Position numbers and translations under genes: made by a program
Part shown: piece by piece, positions 1-7,472 of the stretch
Position numbering within the stretch: the first letter of the stretch is position 1
Layout: the number at the start of each line of letters is the position of its first letter
Notes under the pieces: generated by a model
Told to the model about the DNA's origin: nothing
Seen by the model: only the letters and a program-made list of their open reading frames with translations
Database searches by the model: none
NCBI RefSeq assembly: GCF_000214175.1
Contig: NC_015564.1
Coordinates: 3,038,001-3,102,000, forward strand
Direction of reading: 5' to 3'
DNA length: 64,000 nt
Origin: Hoyosella subflava DQS3-9A1
GTDB taxonomy: Bacteria > Actinomycetota > Actinomycetes > Mycobacteriales > Mycobacteriaceae

Positions 1-1
1 C

Positions 2-601
2 AACGCGACCGGGCTGGGCAAGCCCCTCAAGCCGATCACCCACCCGCTCCGCGCCGGCATCCCGGTCTGGCTCGGCGCGGAAGGGCCCAAAAATATCGCA
101 CTTACTGCGGAAATCGCGGACGGCTGGCTCGCGATCTATTACTCGCCGCGCCTGGCACCGATGTACAACGAGTGGCTCGATGAAGGGTTCGCGCGTGCGG
201 GAGCTCGACGTAGCCGCGCCGACTTCGAAGTCGCGGCGACATGCCAGGTGGTCGTCACCGAAGACCGCGCGGGAGAAATCGCCCGGCTCAAACCGGTGAC
301 TGCTCTGTATGTCGGAGGTATGGGTGCTCCCGAACTGAACTTTCATGCGCAGGTGTACCGGCGGATGGGCTACGGCGACGTTGTGGACGAGGTGACGGCT
401 CTTTTCCGGTCGGGGCAGAAGGATGCCGCCGCCGCGGCGATTCCCGATGAGATGGTGACCGAGACGATGATCATCGGGGACGCCGCGCAGGTTCGCGACG
501 ACGTCAAACGCTGGGAGGACTCCGGAGTGACGATGCTGCTGGTCACGTGCCACGACCCGGAGCATGTGAGTCAGCTCGCTAACCTCGTTCCACCGCGGTA
601 G
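2..601 (+). CDS. LLM class F420-dependent oxidoreductase, 3' part only
   Basis: This is the C-terminal ~199 residues of a luciferase-like monooxygenase fold oxidoreductase; the reading frame is open from base 2, so the start lies outside the window. The LLM features visible are the strand-loop with GIPVWLGAEGPKN followed by AEIADGW (residues ~19-43 of the fragment), where family members contact the cofactor and form the barrel. The C-terminal half, with ALYVGGMGA and the GVTMLLV strand, matches the gene at 5241-6281, so the two are paralogues. These enzymes usually use coenzyme F420 (or FMN) as hydride carrier; the substrate cannot be read here. The 3' end overlaps the convergent eutC gene by 23 bp. 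Confidence 0.9.
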   Translation, partial: NATGLGKPLKPITHPLRAGIPVWLGAEGPKNIALTAEIADGWLAIYYSPRLAPMYNEWLDEGFARAGARRSRADFEVAATCQVVVTEDRAGEIARLKPVTALYVGGMGAPELNFHAQVYRRMGYGDVVDEVTALFRSGQKDAAAAAIPDEMVTETMIIGDAAQVRDDVKRWEDSGVTMLLVTCHDPEHVSQLANLVPPR

Positions 602-1328
602 TCCCAGTCAGCTCCAGGCGCGACGTGTCTTTGAGGTCGACACCGGAACGTCCGAGTTCCCGGGCCCCACCGATCAGGCCTTTCACGATCCTCGCTGCTT
701 CCGTGTAGCCGAGCCCGTCCGGCGGGTGAATGTTGGAAATACAGTTCCGTTCCGAATCGGCACGGCCAGGCCGAGGCTGGTACGTCAGGTAGATGCCCAG
801 ACTGTCAGCGACGGACAGTCCCGGCCGCTCCCCGATAAGGACAATGAGAATTTCCGCGCCGAGGGCCGCGCCAATATGGTCGCCCAACGCGACACGCGCT
901 GACGTCGCAATGACTGGCGGTGCGATTGTGTACACCCCCTTAACGGCCTGGGCCACGGCGCCGAGAAGAGCGGCACCATGGTCATGCAGCGCCCGCGGTG
1001 ACAGACCGTCAGCGAGAACTACGCCCACGTCAGCGTCAGCTTTCGCCACATCCTCGAGGCTGGCGGGAACTCGCCCCAAGTCGGGGCGCCGCAAATACTC
1101 GCCGCGATCCGCAACCTGGCTGCGCACCACAGCCGGTGCACCAAGACCGAGCGACTCGACCTCCTTGGCGAACACCTCCACGTCGAGTGGCTGGTGCACC
1201 GCGTCACGCGCAGCGGCGTGAGCGGCGCGGAACTCGAGAACACTGCGCGTCGGGAGCCCGTCCCCCGCACGGCCGAGACCGATACGGGCCTGCGTCGAGG
1301 TCCGTAGAGGCGCCCAAAAATCAGTCAT
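579..1328 (-). CDS. eutC: Ethanolamine ammonia-lyase small subunit EutC
   Basis: Light chain of the adenosylcobalamin-dependent ethanolamine ammonia-lyase, which with EutB converts ethanolamine to acetaldehyde and ammonia. The 249-residue protein has the EutC-typical stretches GERPGLSVADSLGIYLTY and SERNCISNI (around residues 175-210), the part that helps bind the cobalamin. The ATG at 1328 is chosen over the longer open frame because it overlaps the eutB stop as ATGA and has GGGGGAG just upstream. It is the last gene of the permease-eutB-eutC operon. No microcompartment shell genes or EutA reactivase are visible, so this is the short cytosolic form of the pathway. Confidence 0.95.
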   Translation of the reverse strand: MTDFWAPLRTSTQARIGLGRAGDGLPTRSVLEFRAAHAAARDAVHQPLDVEVFAKEVESLGLGAPAVVRSQVADRGEYLRRPDLGRVPASLEDVAKADADVGVVLADGLSPRALHDHGAALLGAVAQAVKGVYTIAPPVIATSARVALGDHIGAALGAEILIVLIGERPGLSVADSLGIYLTYQPRPGRADSERNCISNIHPPDGLGYTEAARIVKGLIGGARELGRSGVDLKDTSRLELTGTTAVERG

Positions 1329-2740
1329 GCCACTCCCCCCGCAAGCGCACGCAGCGGCGACCTCGCGGGGTCGACCGGCAGAATCCGGCCCGTACCGTCG
1401 GCCATTCCCAAACCTGTCAGCCACTCCTCGAATTCGGGCGCCGCACGCAATCCCAGAGCGCGGCGGATGAACAGGGCATCGTGAAACGACAGGCTCTGGT
1501 AGCCGAGCATCACGTCGTCCGCGCCGGGCACGGTGATCACGAACGCGACTCCCGCCGCGCCGAGGAGCGTGAGGAGGTTATCCATGTCGTCCTGGTCGGC
1601 TTCGGCGTGATTCGTGTAGCACACGTCCACACCCATCGGCAGGCCAAGCAGTTTGCCGCAGAAGTGGTCCTCCAGCCCGGCCCGGATGATCTGTTTGCCG
1701 TCGTAAAGGTACTCGGGCCCGATGAAGCCGACCACGGTGTTCACCAGTAGGGGTTCGAGGTGCCGGGCGACTGCGTACGCGCGGGTTTCGAGTGTCTGCT
1801 GGTCAACCGCCCGGTTTCCGGTGCCGATGTGCGCGCCCGCACTTAGCGCTGAACCTTGCCCCGTCTCGAGGTACATGACGTTGTTGCCGACCGTTCCGCG
1901 ACCGAGCGAGCGGCCCGCGCTGTTTGCTTCGTCCAGCAGGTTCAGCGTCACGCCGAAACCTTTGTTCGCGCCCTCCGTTCCGGCTATCGACTGGAAAACA
2001 AGGTCCACCGGAGCTTCCGCCTCGATCAAGCCGAGCGTCGTGGTGACATGGGACAGTACGCAGGACTGCATCGGAATCCCGAATCTCTGACGCAGATCAT
2101 CGAGCAGGTGCAGAAGATCGGCTGTCGCTTGCGGTGAGTCCGTCGCAGGGTTGATGCCGATGACTGCGTCACCGCACCCCATGAGCAGCCCATCGAGAGT
2201 CGCCGCGGCGATACCCCGGGGATTGTCAGTGGGATGGTTGGGCTGCAAGCGGGTGGCGAGCCGTCCCGACAGTCCAATGGTTGTCCGGAAACCCGCAGTG
2301 ACCTCAATCGCTTTCGACACGGCGATCAGGTCCTGGTTCCGCATCAGTTTGCTGACCGCCGCGACCATCTCCGGGGTCAAGCCTGGTGACACAGAGCGCA
2401 ACTGTGCCGCAGCGTCATCTTTCGTGATCGTCTCGAGCAGCCAGTCGCGCAGGCCCCCCACTGTCAGGTGCGAAACCGGACCGAACGCGCTGCGGTCGTG
2501 CGAGTCAACAATGAGGCGCGTGACCTCATCCGTCTCGTACGGCACGACGAGGTCGTTCAGGAACGTCGAGAGCGGAACATCAGAAAGCGCCCACTGGGCA
2601 GCGGCACGTTCCTCATCAGAATGCGCCGCACACCCAGCCAGTTCGTCGCCCGAACGCAGCGGCGTGGCCTTAGCGAGCAGGTCGACCAGTCCACCGAACT
2701 GGTAGGCAGTGCCACCGAGCTGCTGGGTGTAGATCGTCAT
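1325..2740 (-). CDS. eutB: Ethanolamine ammonia-lyase large subunit EutB
   Basis: Heavy chain of ethanolamine ammonia-lyase, the TIM-barrel subunit that carries the active site and most of the adenosylcobalamin contacts. At 471 aa it is close to the usual ~455-470. Family landmarks are LDGLLMGCGDAVIGINP (~182-198), FQSIAGTEGANKGFG (~249-263) and MYLETGQGSALSAGAH (~289-304). The start ATG overlaps the stop of the upstream permease gene by 4 bp and the stop overlaps eutC by 4 bp, so the three genes are almost surely translationally coupled. Activity would need B12 uptake or synthesis, which is not encoded in this window. Confidence 0.97.
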   Translation of the reverse strand: MTIYTQQLGGTAYQFGGLVDLLAKATPLRSGDELAGCAAHSDEERAAAQWALSDVPLSTFLNDLVVPYETDEVTRLIVDSHDRSAFGPVSHLTVGGLRDWLLETITKDDAAAQLRSVSPGLTPEMVAAVSKLMRNQDLIAVSKAIEVTAGFRTTIGLSGRLATRLQPNHPTDNPRGIAAATLDGLLMGCGDAVIGINPATDSPQATADLLHLLDDLRQRFGIPMQSCVLSHVTTTLGLIEAEAPVDLVFQSIAGTEGANKGFGVTLNLLDEANSAGRSLGRGTVGNNVMYLETGQGSALSAGAHIGTGNRAVDQQTLETRAYAVARHLEPLLVNTVVGFIGPEYLYDGKQIIRAGLEDHFCGKLLGLPMGVDVCYTNHAEADQDDMDNLLTLLGAAGVAFVITVPGADDVMLGYQSLSFHDALFIRRALGLRAAPEFEEWLTGLGMADGTGRILPVDPARSPLRALAGGVA

Positions 2741-4194
2741 CGCAGTTCAGCCTCCGCGTTTGCGAGCGCGGCGAACTCTTCGTCCGGTGAATTCGCGACG
2801 AGCCGGTGGCGGCTGTACAACCCGAAGTAGGCCATGAACCCGCCGAATACGAGTAGAGCCAGGAAGGCCGCGAGCGGGTCGACCAAGAAGGTGGCAATCA
2901 CCGCGCACACCGCGATGACCAGCGCGAACGATGTGGTGGCGATGCCGCCCGGGGTCCGGTAGGGCCTGGGCATCTGCGGTTCACGGACCCGCAGGACGAT
3001 GTGGCTCACCATCATCAGAACGTAGCTCAGGGCGGCACCGAAGACGGCGACGTTCAGCAAAGTCGCACCCTCGCCGGTTAGCGACAGCGCGAACCCGATC
3101 ACACCGGGAATGATGAGCGCCAGAACGGGAGCTTTGCGCTTGTTCGTCACCGACAAACTAGTGGGCAGGTAGCCGGCCCGTGATAGCGCGAACGTCTGGC
3201 GCGAGTACGCGTAGATGATCGCGAAGAAGCTCGCGATCAGGCCCGCCAGCCCGATGTAGTTGACGACCCTCGCGATCGTGCCGTCCCCGAGGGCATGCAC
3301 AAGCGGGTTGTCTGAGTCCGCGAGCGATTCGGCACCAATCGCGCCCGTGGCGAGGAACAACACGGTCGCGCAGGTGACGAGCAGAACGAGCATGCTCGCG
3401 ATGATTCCGCGCGGCACGTTCTTCTCAGGCTGCGACGCTTCTTCGGCCGCGAGCGGTACGCCTTCGATGGCGAGGAAGAACCAGATGGCGAAAGGAATCG
3501 CGGCCCAGATGCCGAGCGCCCCGAATGGGAGGAACTCCGATGCTCCCGCCGCGGTTTCGGAAACAGGAATGTCCGTGAGGTTCGCCGCGTCGAAACGGCT
3601 GATCGCCGCGATCGCGAACACGATCAGGCCGACTAGAGCGATCGCGGTGATGACGAACATGGTCTTCAGTGCTTCGCCGGCGCCACTGAGGTGGATACCA
3701 ATGAAGAAGGCATACACCGCCAGGTACACCCACCAGCCGTCAGTGATGCCGAACAGATTCAGCGACTCGACATACGCACCGATGAACGTAGCAATTGCGG
3801 CCGGTGCGATGGCGTACTCGATGAGAATCGCTGTCCCCGTAGCGAAGCCACCCCAGGGTCCCATCGCGCGCCGCGCGAACGTGTAGCCTCCTCCCGCAGC
3901 GGGCAGCGCGGAGGAAAGTTCTGCCATGCCCAGTACCATCGCGAGGTACATTCCGGCGACGATGACCGCGGCGATGAGCAAGCCGCCGAATCCGCCTTCG
4001 CCGAGGCCGTAATTCCAGCCCGCGTAGTCACCCGAGATCACGAAGCTCACACCGAGGCCGGCGAGGAGTATCCAGCCGGCGGTCCCGCCGCGGAGTGAGC
4101 GTCGCGCCAGGTAGTCCTGGCTCTCAGTGTGGAATTCAGCGCCGTCGTGGTGTGCCTGGGTCACCGGCGCCACAGGCGCGCGTTTGTCAGACAT
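2737..4194 (-). CDS. eat: Ethanolamine permease (APC superfamily)
   Basis: A 485-aa integral membrane protein of the amino acid-polyamine-organocation superfamily, about 12 hydrophobic segments. The family motif AGGGYTFARRAMGPWGG follows the third segment (~105-121), and a short hydrophilic N terminus precedes the first. Position at the head of the eutB-eutC operon, with a 4-bp overlap to eutB, argues for ethanolamine import as in actinobacterial Eat proteins. The start ATG at 4194 has AGAGGA 5-6 nt upstream; that Shine-Dalgarno lies inside the 3' arm of a perfect hairpin (4198-4225), so translation may be regulated by RNA structure. A palindromic operator lies ~100 bp upstream. Confidence 0.92.
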   Translation of the reverse strand: MSDKRAPVAPVTQAHHDGAEFHTESQDYLARRSLRGGTAGWILLAGLGVSFVISGDYAGWNYGLGEGGFGGLLIAAVIVAGMYLAMVLGMAELSSALPAAGGGYTFARRAMGPWGGFATGTAILIEYAIAPAAIATFIGAYVESLNLFGITDGWWVYLAVYAFFIGIHLSGAGEALKTMFVITAIALVGLIVFAIAAISRFDAANLTDIPVSETAAGASEFLPFGALGIWAAIPFAIWFFLAIEGVPLAAEEASQPEKNVPRGIIASMLVLLVTCATVLFLATGAIGAESLADSDNPLVHALGDGTIARVVNYIGLAGLIASFFAIIYAYSRQTFALSRAGYLPTSLSVTNKRKAPVLALIIPGVIGFALSLTGEGATLLNVAVFGAALSYVLMMVSHIVLRVREPQMPRPYRTPGGIATTSFALVIAVCAVIATFLVDPLAAFLALLVFGGFMAYFGLYSRHRLVANSPDEEFAALANAEAELR

Positions 4195-4197
4195 GCG

Positions 4198-4225
4198 GGT
4201 CCTCTATCCGCTTCCACAGAGGACC
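4198..4225 (-). promoter_or_regulatory. Hairpin covering the Shine-Dalgarno of the ethanolamine permease gene
   Basis: Perfect 8-bp inverted repeat (arms 4198-4205 and 4218-4225, 12-nt loop) immediately upstream of the ATG at 4194. Read on the minus strand the 3' arm is AGAGGACC, which contains the only good Shine-Dalgarno of the gene. Folding would hide it. Whether a ligand, protein or upstream RNA opens the hairpin is not visible. Confidence 0.55.
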
Positions 4226-4293
4226 ACTGCTCCGATAGCTCATCAGGGACATCCTTCGAAAGTAGGAATAGCTGTGAGCTGAAACACTAAGAA

Positions 4294-4316
4294 TGCAACG
4301 TTGCAGCACCGTTGCA
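4294..4316. promoter_or_regulatory. Palindromic operator upstream of the ethanolamine operon
   Basis: A perfect 12-bp palindrome TGCAACGTTGCA (4294-4305) is followed after 5 bp by another half-site GTTGCA (4311-4316). It sits ~100 bp upstream of the permease start and just past the 3' end of the convergent-facing crotonase gene, where a promoter for the minus-strand eut operon is expected. The symmetry is typical of a dimeric repressor or activator site; the regulator is not encoded next to it. Confidence 0.5.
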
Positions 4317-4326
4317 TCCCTGCTAA

Positions 4327-5148
4327 TTATCTGCCTTTAAACTCCGGTGTCCGTTTTTCGAAGACCGCGCTCATCGCTTCAGTCAGATCGTGCGAGGGAA
4401 GAAATGCCGCATTCCAGGCCGCGACGTAGCGCAGTCCGTCGTCAACCGCAGCGGCGCGCTCGCGGCCCAGCACGTCCTTTACCCCCTGCACGACGAGCGG
4501 CGGATTCGCTGCGATCTCCCGCGCAGTCGCGCGCGCTGCGTCCAGAGCCGCGCCGGGATCGGCAAGTACATCGGTGACGAGGCCGATCTTCTCGGCGCGC
4601 TGCGCATCGATGTCCTTCGCCGTCAAGGCAAGTTCGCGGAGGTGCGCCTCTCCGATGATCGGCGGCAGCCGGTGCAGCGACCCGATGTCCGCCACGATCG
4701 CTACCTTTGCTTCGCGGATACTGAATTTCGCGTCAGCGCTCGCGTACCGGATGTCGACAGCCGAGATCAGGTCGACTCCACCTCCTATGCACCATCCCTG
4801 CACTGCCGCGACCACAGGTTTGCGGCACTCGGCAACCGATGTGAGGGCATCCTGCAGGCGGCGGACCTCGCGGTGGAAGTCGGTTCGCGGTGCAGCAAGC
4901 GCGCCAGGCTCCATCAGCGGGCCAAACAGGGGTGCCATCGCAAGCAGGTCCAGACCGAAACTGAAATGCTTGCCGGAGGCCGCCAGCACCACCGCCCTGA
5001 CCTCCGGATCGGCGTCCAGGTCAGCAAAAATCCGGGGAAGCTCCGCGAAGAAGTCCGGGCCCATCGCGTTGCCTTTGCCGGGGCCAATCATTGTGACCTC
5101 GGCAATGTGATCACGCTTCTCGACGGTGAATGCTTTCAATTCAGTCAT
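4327..5148 (-). CDS. Enoyl-CoA hydratase/isomerase family protein (EchA21-like)
   Basis: Crotonase-fold protein of 273 aa. The two oxyanion-hole segments are visible: SGKHFSFGLDLLAM (~59-72) and GWCIGGGVDLISAVDIRYAS (~117-136). The sequence resembles mycobacterial EchA21 as I remember it, including the GPGKGNAMGP and NPPLVVQGVKDVL stretches; members of this branch are close to dienoyl-CoA isomerases, so the reaction may be double-bond isomerisation rather than hydration. The acidic catalytic position would lie in the SAVDIRYA segment. It reads toward the eut operon and is divergent from the LLM gene at 5241, from which it is separated by ~90 bp holding both promoters. Confidence 0.9.
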   Translation of the reverse strand: MTELKAFTVEKRDHIAEVTMIGPGKGNAMGPDFFAELPRIFADLDADPEVRAVVLAASGKHFSFGLDLLAMAPLFGPLMEPGALAAPRTDFHREVRRLQDALTSVAECRKPVVAAVQGWCIGGGVDLISAVDIRYASADAKFSIREAKVAIVADIGSLHRLPPIIGEAHLRELALTAKDIDAQRAEKIGLVTDVLADPGAALDAARATAREIAANPPLVVQGVKDVLGRERAAAVDDGLRYVAAWNAAFLPSHDLTEAMSAVFEKRTPEFKGR

Positions 5149-5240
5149 TCATGCACTCTAACCACTGCGAGCGAGTGACCTGTATGAGCCCGGAAGTTAA
5201 CGCGGAGTATGGTCGAGCGTGCCGACGAAAGGGGATCCGG

Positions 5241-6281
5241 ATGCGAATCGGGCTGTCTATCAACTACTCAGGCGAGTTCGCGGATGCGGCGGCTGAGATC
5301 GCTGACCTCGAGCGAGCGGGACTCGACATCGTGTTCGTCGCCGAAGCGTACAGCTTCGATGCGGTAAGCGCGCTCGGTTATCTCGCCGCGAAGACGTCGC
5401 GTATTCAGCTGGCCTCGGGCATATTGCAGGTATTCACGCGTACACCGACGTTAACCGCAATGACCGCAGCCGGCCTGGACTACGTGTCCGGCGGACGCTT
5501 CGTATTGGGTCTCGGCGCCTCGGGGCCGCAGGTTATCGAAGGCTTCCACGGCGTTCCCTACGATGCGCCGATCGGGCGCACGCGCGAGATCATCGAAATC
5601 TGCCGCAAAGTATGGCGGCGGGAGAAACTCGAATACGACGGCCGCTACTACCAGTTGCCGCTCCCTGAAGGGCAGGGCACCGGCCTCGGGAAGCCACTGA
5701 AGTTGATCAACCACCCTGTTCGGGAACGCATCCCGATCTTGCTGGCCGCGCTTGGACCTAAGAACGTGCAGATGACGGCCGAGCTAGCCGAGGGCTGGCA
5801 GCCGATATTCTTTCATCCGGAAAAGGCGAAGGATGTCTGGGGCGAGGCACTGGCGAAAGGTTTCGAAAAGCGCGACCCCGCATTGGGTGAGCTCGACATC
5901 TACGCCGGTCCGCCGCTTGCCATTGGCGACGACGTCGAACCACTTCTCGACCTCGTCAAGCCCTTTATGGCGCTGTACATCGGCGGTATGGGCGCGAAAG
6001 GTAAGAATTTTTATCACAGTCTGGCCACCCAGTACGGATATGGTGCCGAGGCGGACCGCATTCAAGAGCTCTACCTCGAGGGCAAGAAAGACGAGGCAGC
6101 GGAACACGTGCCGACCGAACTGGTGCGCGCCACGTCGCTGATTGGCCCTGCGGGGTTCGTGAAGGAACGGATCGCGGCGTTCCGCGAAGCGGGTGTCACC
6201 ACCCTCAACGTCACGCCGATGGCGTTCGAAACCGACGCCCGCGTGCGCCTGATCGAGCAACTGCGGGCGCTTACCGACTAG
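5241..6281 (+). CDS. LLM class F420-dependent oxidoreductase
   Basis: Complete luciferase-like monooxygenase-fold protein, 346 aa. N-terminal MRIGLSINYSGEF is the first barrel strand; the loop LASGILQVFTRTPTLTAMTAAGLD and SGGRFVLGLGASGPQ (~80-110) are the usual cofactor-binding elements of the F420 branch, and PILLAALGPKN-AELAEGW recurs in the C-terminal half. The ATG at 5241 is chosen, not the open upstream codons, because GAAAGGGGA precedes it at good spacing. It is a paralogue of the truncated gene at the left edge, with alignable C-terminal ~190 residues. Substrate unknown; no F420 biosynthesis gene is in view. Confidence 0.92.
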   Translation: MRIGLSINYSGEFADAAAEIADLERAGLDIVFVAEAYSFDAVSALGYLAAKTSRIQLASGILQVFTRTPTLTAMTAAGLDYVSGGRFVLGLGASGPQVIEGFHGVPYDAPIGRTREIIEICRKVWRREKLEYDGRYYQLPLPEGQGTGLGKPLKLINHPVRERIPILLAALGPKNVQMTAELAEGWQPIFFHPEKAKDVWGEALAKGFEKRDPALGELDIYAGPPLAIGDDVEPLLDLVKPFMALYIGGMGAKGKNFYHSLATQYGYGAEADRIQELYLEGKKDEAAEHVPTELVRATSLIGPAGFVKERIAAFREAGVTTLNVTPMAFETDARVRLIEQLRALTD

Positions 6282-6300
6282 TCTCCGGATTGCCTCAGGA

Positions 6301-6344
6301 AACTATGAATCTCCTCAAGAAAAATCTTGAGGAGATTCATAGTT
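6301..6344. terminator. Perfect 19-bp hairpin between convergent genes
   Basis: Inverted repeat with arms 6301-6319 and 6326-6344, perfectly matched over 19 bp with a 6-nt A-rich loop. It lies between the convergent LLM gene and the lipoprotein gene, so a bidirectional transcription end is the simplest reading. The stem is AT-rich for this genome and neither side has a clear T-tract, so it is not a textbook intrinsic terminator. Two further copies of AGGAAATCT follow within 40 bp. Confidence 0.6.
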
Positions 6345-6375
6345 ACTCTAGGAAATCTGCAACCTCGAGGAAATC

Positions 6376-7266
6376 TCAGCTCTCCTCGCGCATCTCCATT
6401 CCGCCGAGCGTGATGACGTGCTCACCCGTTGCCTCGTCGAAAGTCACGCTGTACATGGTCGGATAGTATCCGCTCCGCTGGTACGCCTCAGGCTGCTTAA
6501 TCTCGGCCTCGAACGACTCGCGCGACTGCAGGAATTCCAGCGTGACCATCGGCTCCATGAACGTGTATTCGCCGTCCCACGACCCGTTGATGAAGACCAC
6601 CTCGAATTCGTACTCGCCGGGGACGAGGCCACCTTCGGAGTCGATCCAGTGCACGCCCATAGCAGGCACGGCGGTTTCTGCCACTGGCGCACCCGGGAGG
6701 GTGATGAAGTCCTGCGGCATGTACTGCGGCTCAGGCACGTTCTCGGCCTTCTCCGCGAACTCTGGGTCCTCCGGATCGATCGCCATGACCTCATCAGCTT
6801 CGATCATGTAGAAGTGGATGTCGAAATGCGGCACGTCGAACAGGCCGGGGGGCTCGTGACCGTGGCTGGCCCAGTCGAGTGACACGAACTGGAATACTGT
6901 GTCCTCAGCCTCATCGGGCAGTTCCATCTCCCAGAATTCGGGCGGGCCCTCAGGCGCGTCCGGCAGTGCCTCAAGCGCTCCTTCAGAAAGCCTAATCCCC
7001 ACTTCAGTCGGTGCGCCGTCGTCGTCAAGGAGCACGAATGTGCGTGCAGATCCCTCTCCCACTTCGACTTCGGACCCGAAGAACATGCCCTCGGGCGGTT
7101 CCATCTCCTCTTCGGTTACTTCTGTCGTCGCTTCCGGTGTCGTCGCGTCGGGTGTGGCGTCACCGAGGCCTTCGTCATCGGTGTCAGTACCGCAGCCTGT
7201 CACCAGCGCCAAGGCAAGTCCGGTCGCGGCCGCAGCACTGGTGAGCCTCCGTGTGCGTGACCTCAT
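6376..7266 (-). CDS. Secreted lipoprotein with TTHB210/DUF5602-like domain
   Basis: Predicted lipoprotein of 296 aa. The start at 7266 is preceded by GAGAGGG and gives a normal lipoprotein signal: basic MRSRTRRL, hydrophobic stretch, then lipobox LVTGC with the lipidated Cys near residue 25. A Thr/Glu-rich linker follows. The mature part contains PHFDIHFYMIE (~147-157) and YYPTMYSVTFDEATGEHV near the C terminus, which I associate with the TTHB210-like family (DUF5602), of unknown function; HFDIHFY could place histidines at a metal site. The protein is strongly acidic. It stands alone, convergent with the LLM gene and divergent from the DUF2207 gene. Confidence 0.8.
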   Translation of the reverse strand: MRSRTRRLTSAAAATGLALALVTGCGTDTDDEGLGDATPDATTPEATTEVTEEEMEPPEGMFFGSEVEVGEGSARTFVLLDDDGAPTEVGIRLSEGALEALPDAPEGPPEFWEMELPDEAEDTVFQFVSLDWASHGHEPPGLFDVPHFDIHFYMIEADEVMAIDPEDPEFAEKAENVPEPQYMPQDFITLPGAPVAETAVPAMGVHWIDSEGGLVPGEYEFEVVFINGSWDGEYTFMEPMVTLEFLQSRESFEAEIKQPEAYQRSGYYPTMYSVTFDEATGEHVITLGGMEMREES

Positions 7267-7472
7267 AATCGCCCTCTCTTCTTCAGTGCGAATCTTCACC
7301 GCGAATCTCCGCAACTAGGTAGTAACGGTAATTCTGCGCGCCTTTTGTGTGCGGTTGGGAGAAATCGCGAAAATATGTCTCACGTGGGCCTATGCGTCGT
7401 CTACAGCGCTTAGCCGAGGGTGCAGAACGCTTTGGCGCGACGATGTCAGCTACCGGTGCTAGCGTGCCTGGC

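Noticed and set aside
4195-4326. Cobalamin riboswitch before the ethanolamine operon
   Set aside because: No B12 box (GCCACTG) on the transcribed strand, and the leader is too short.
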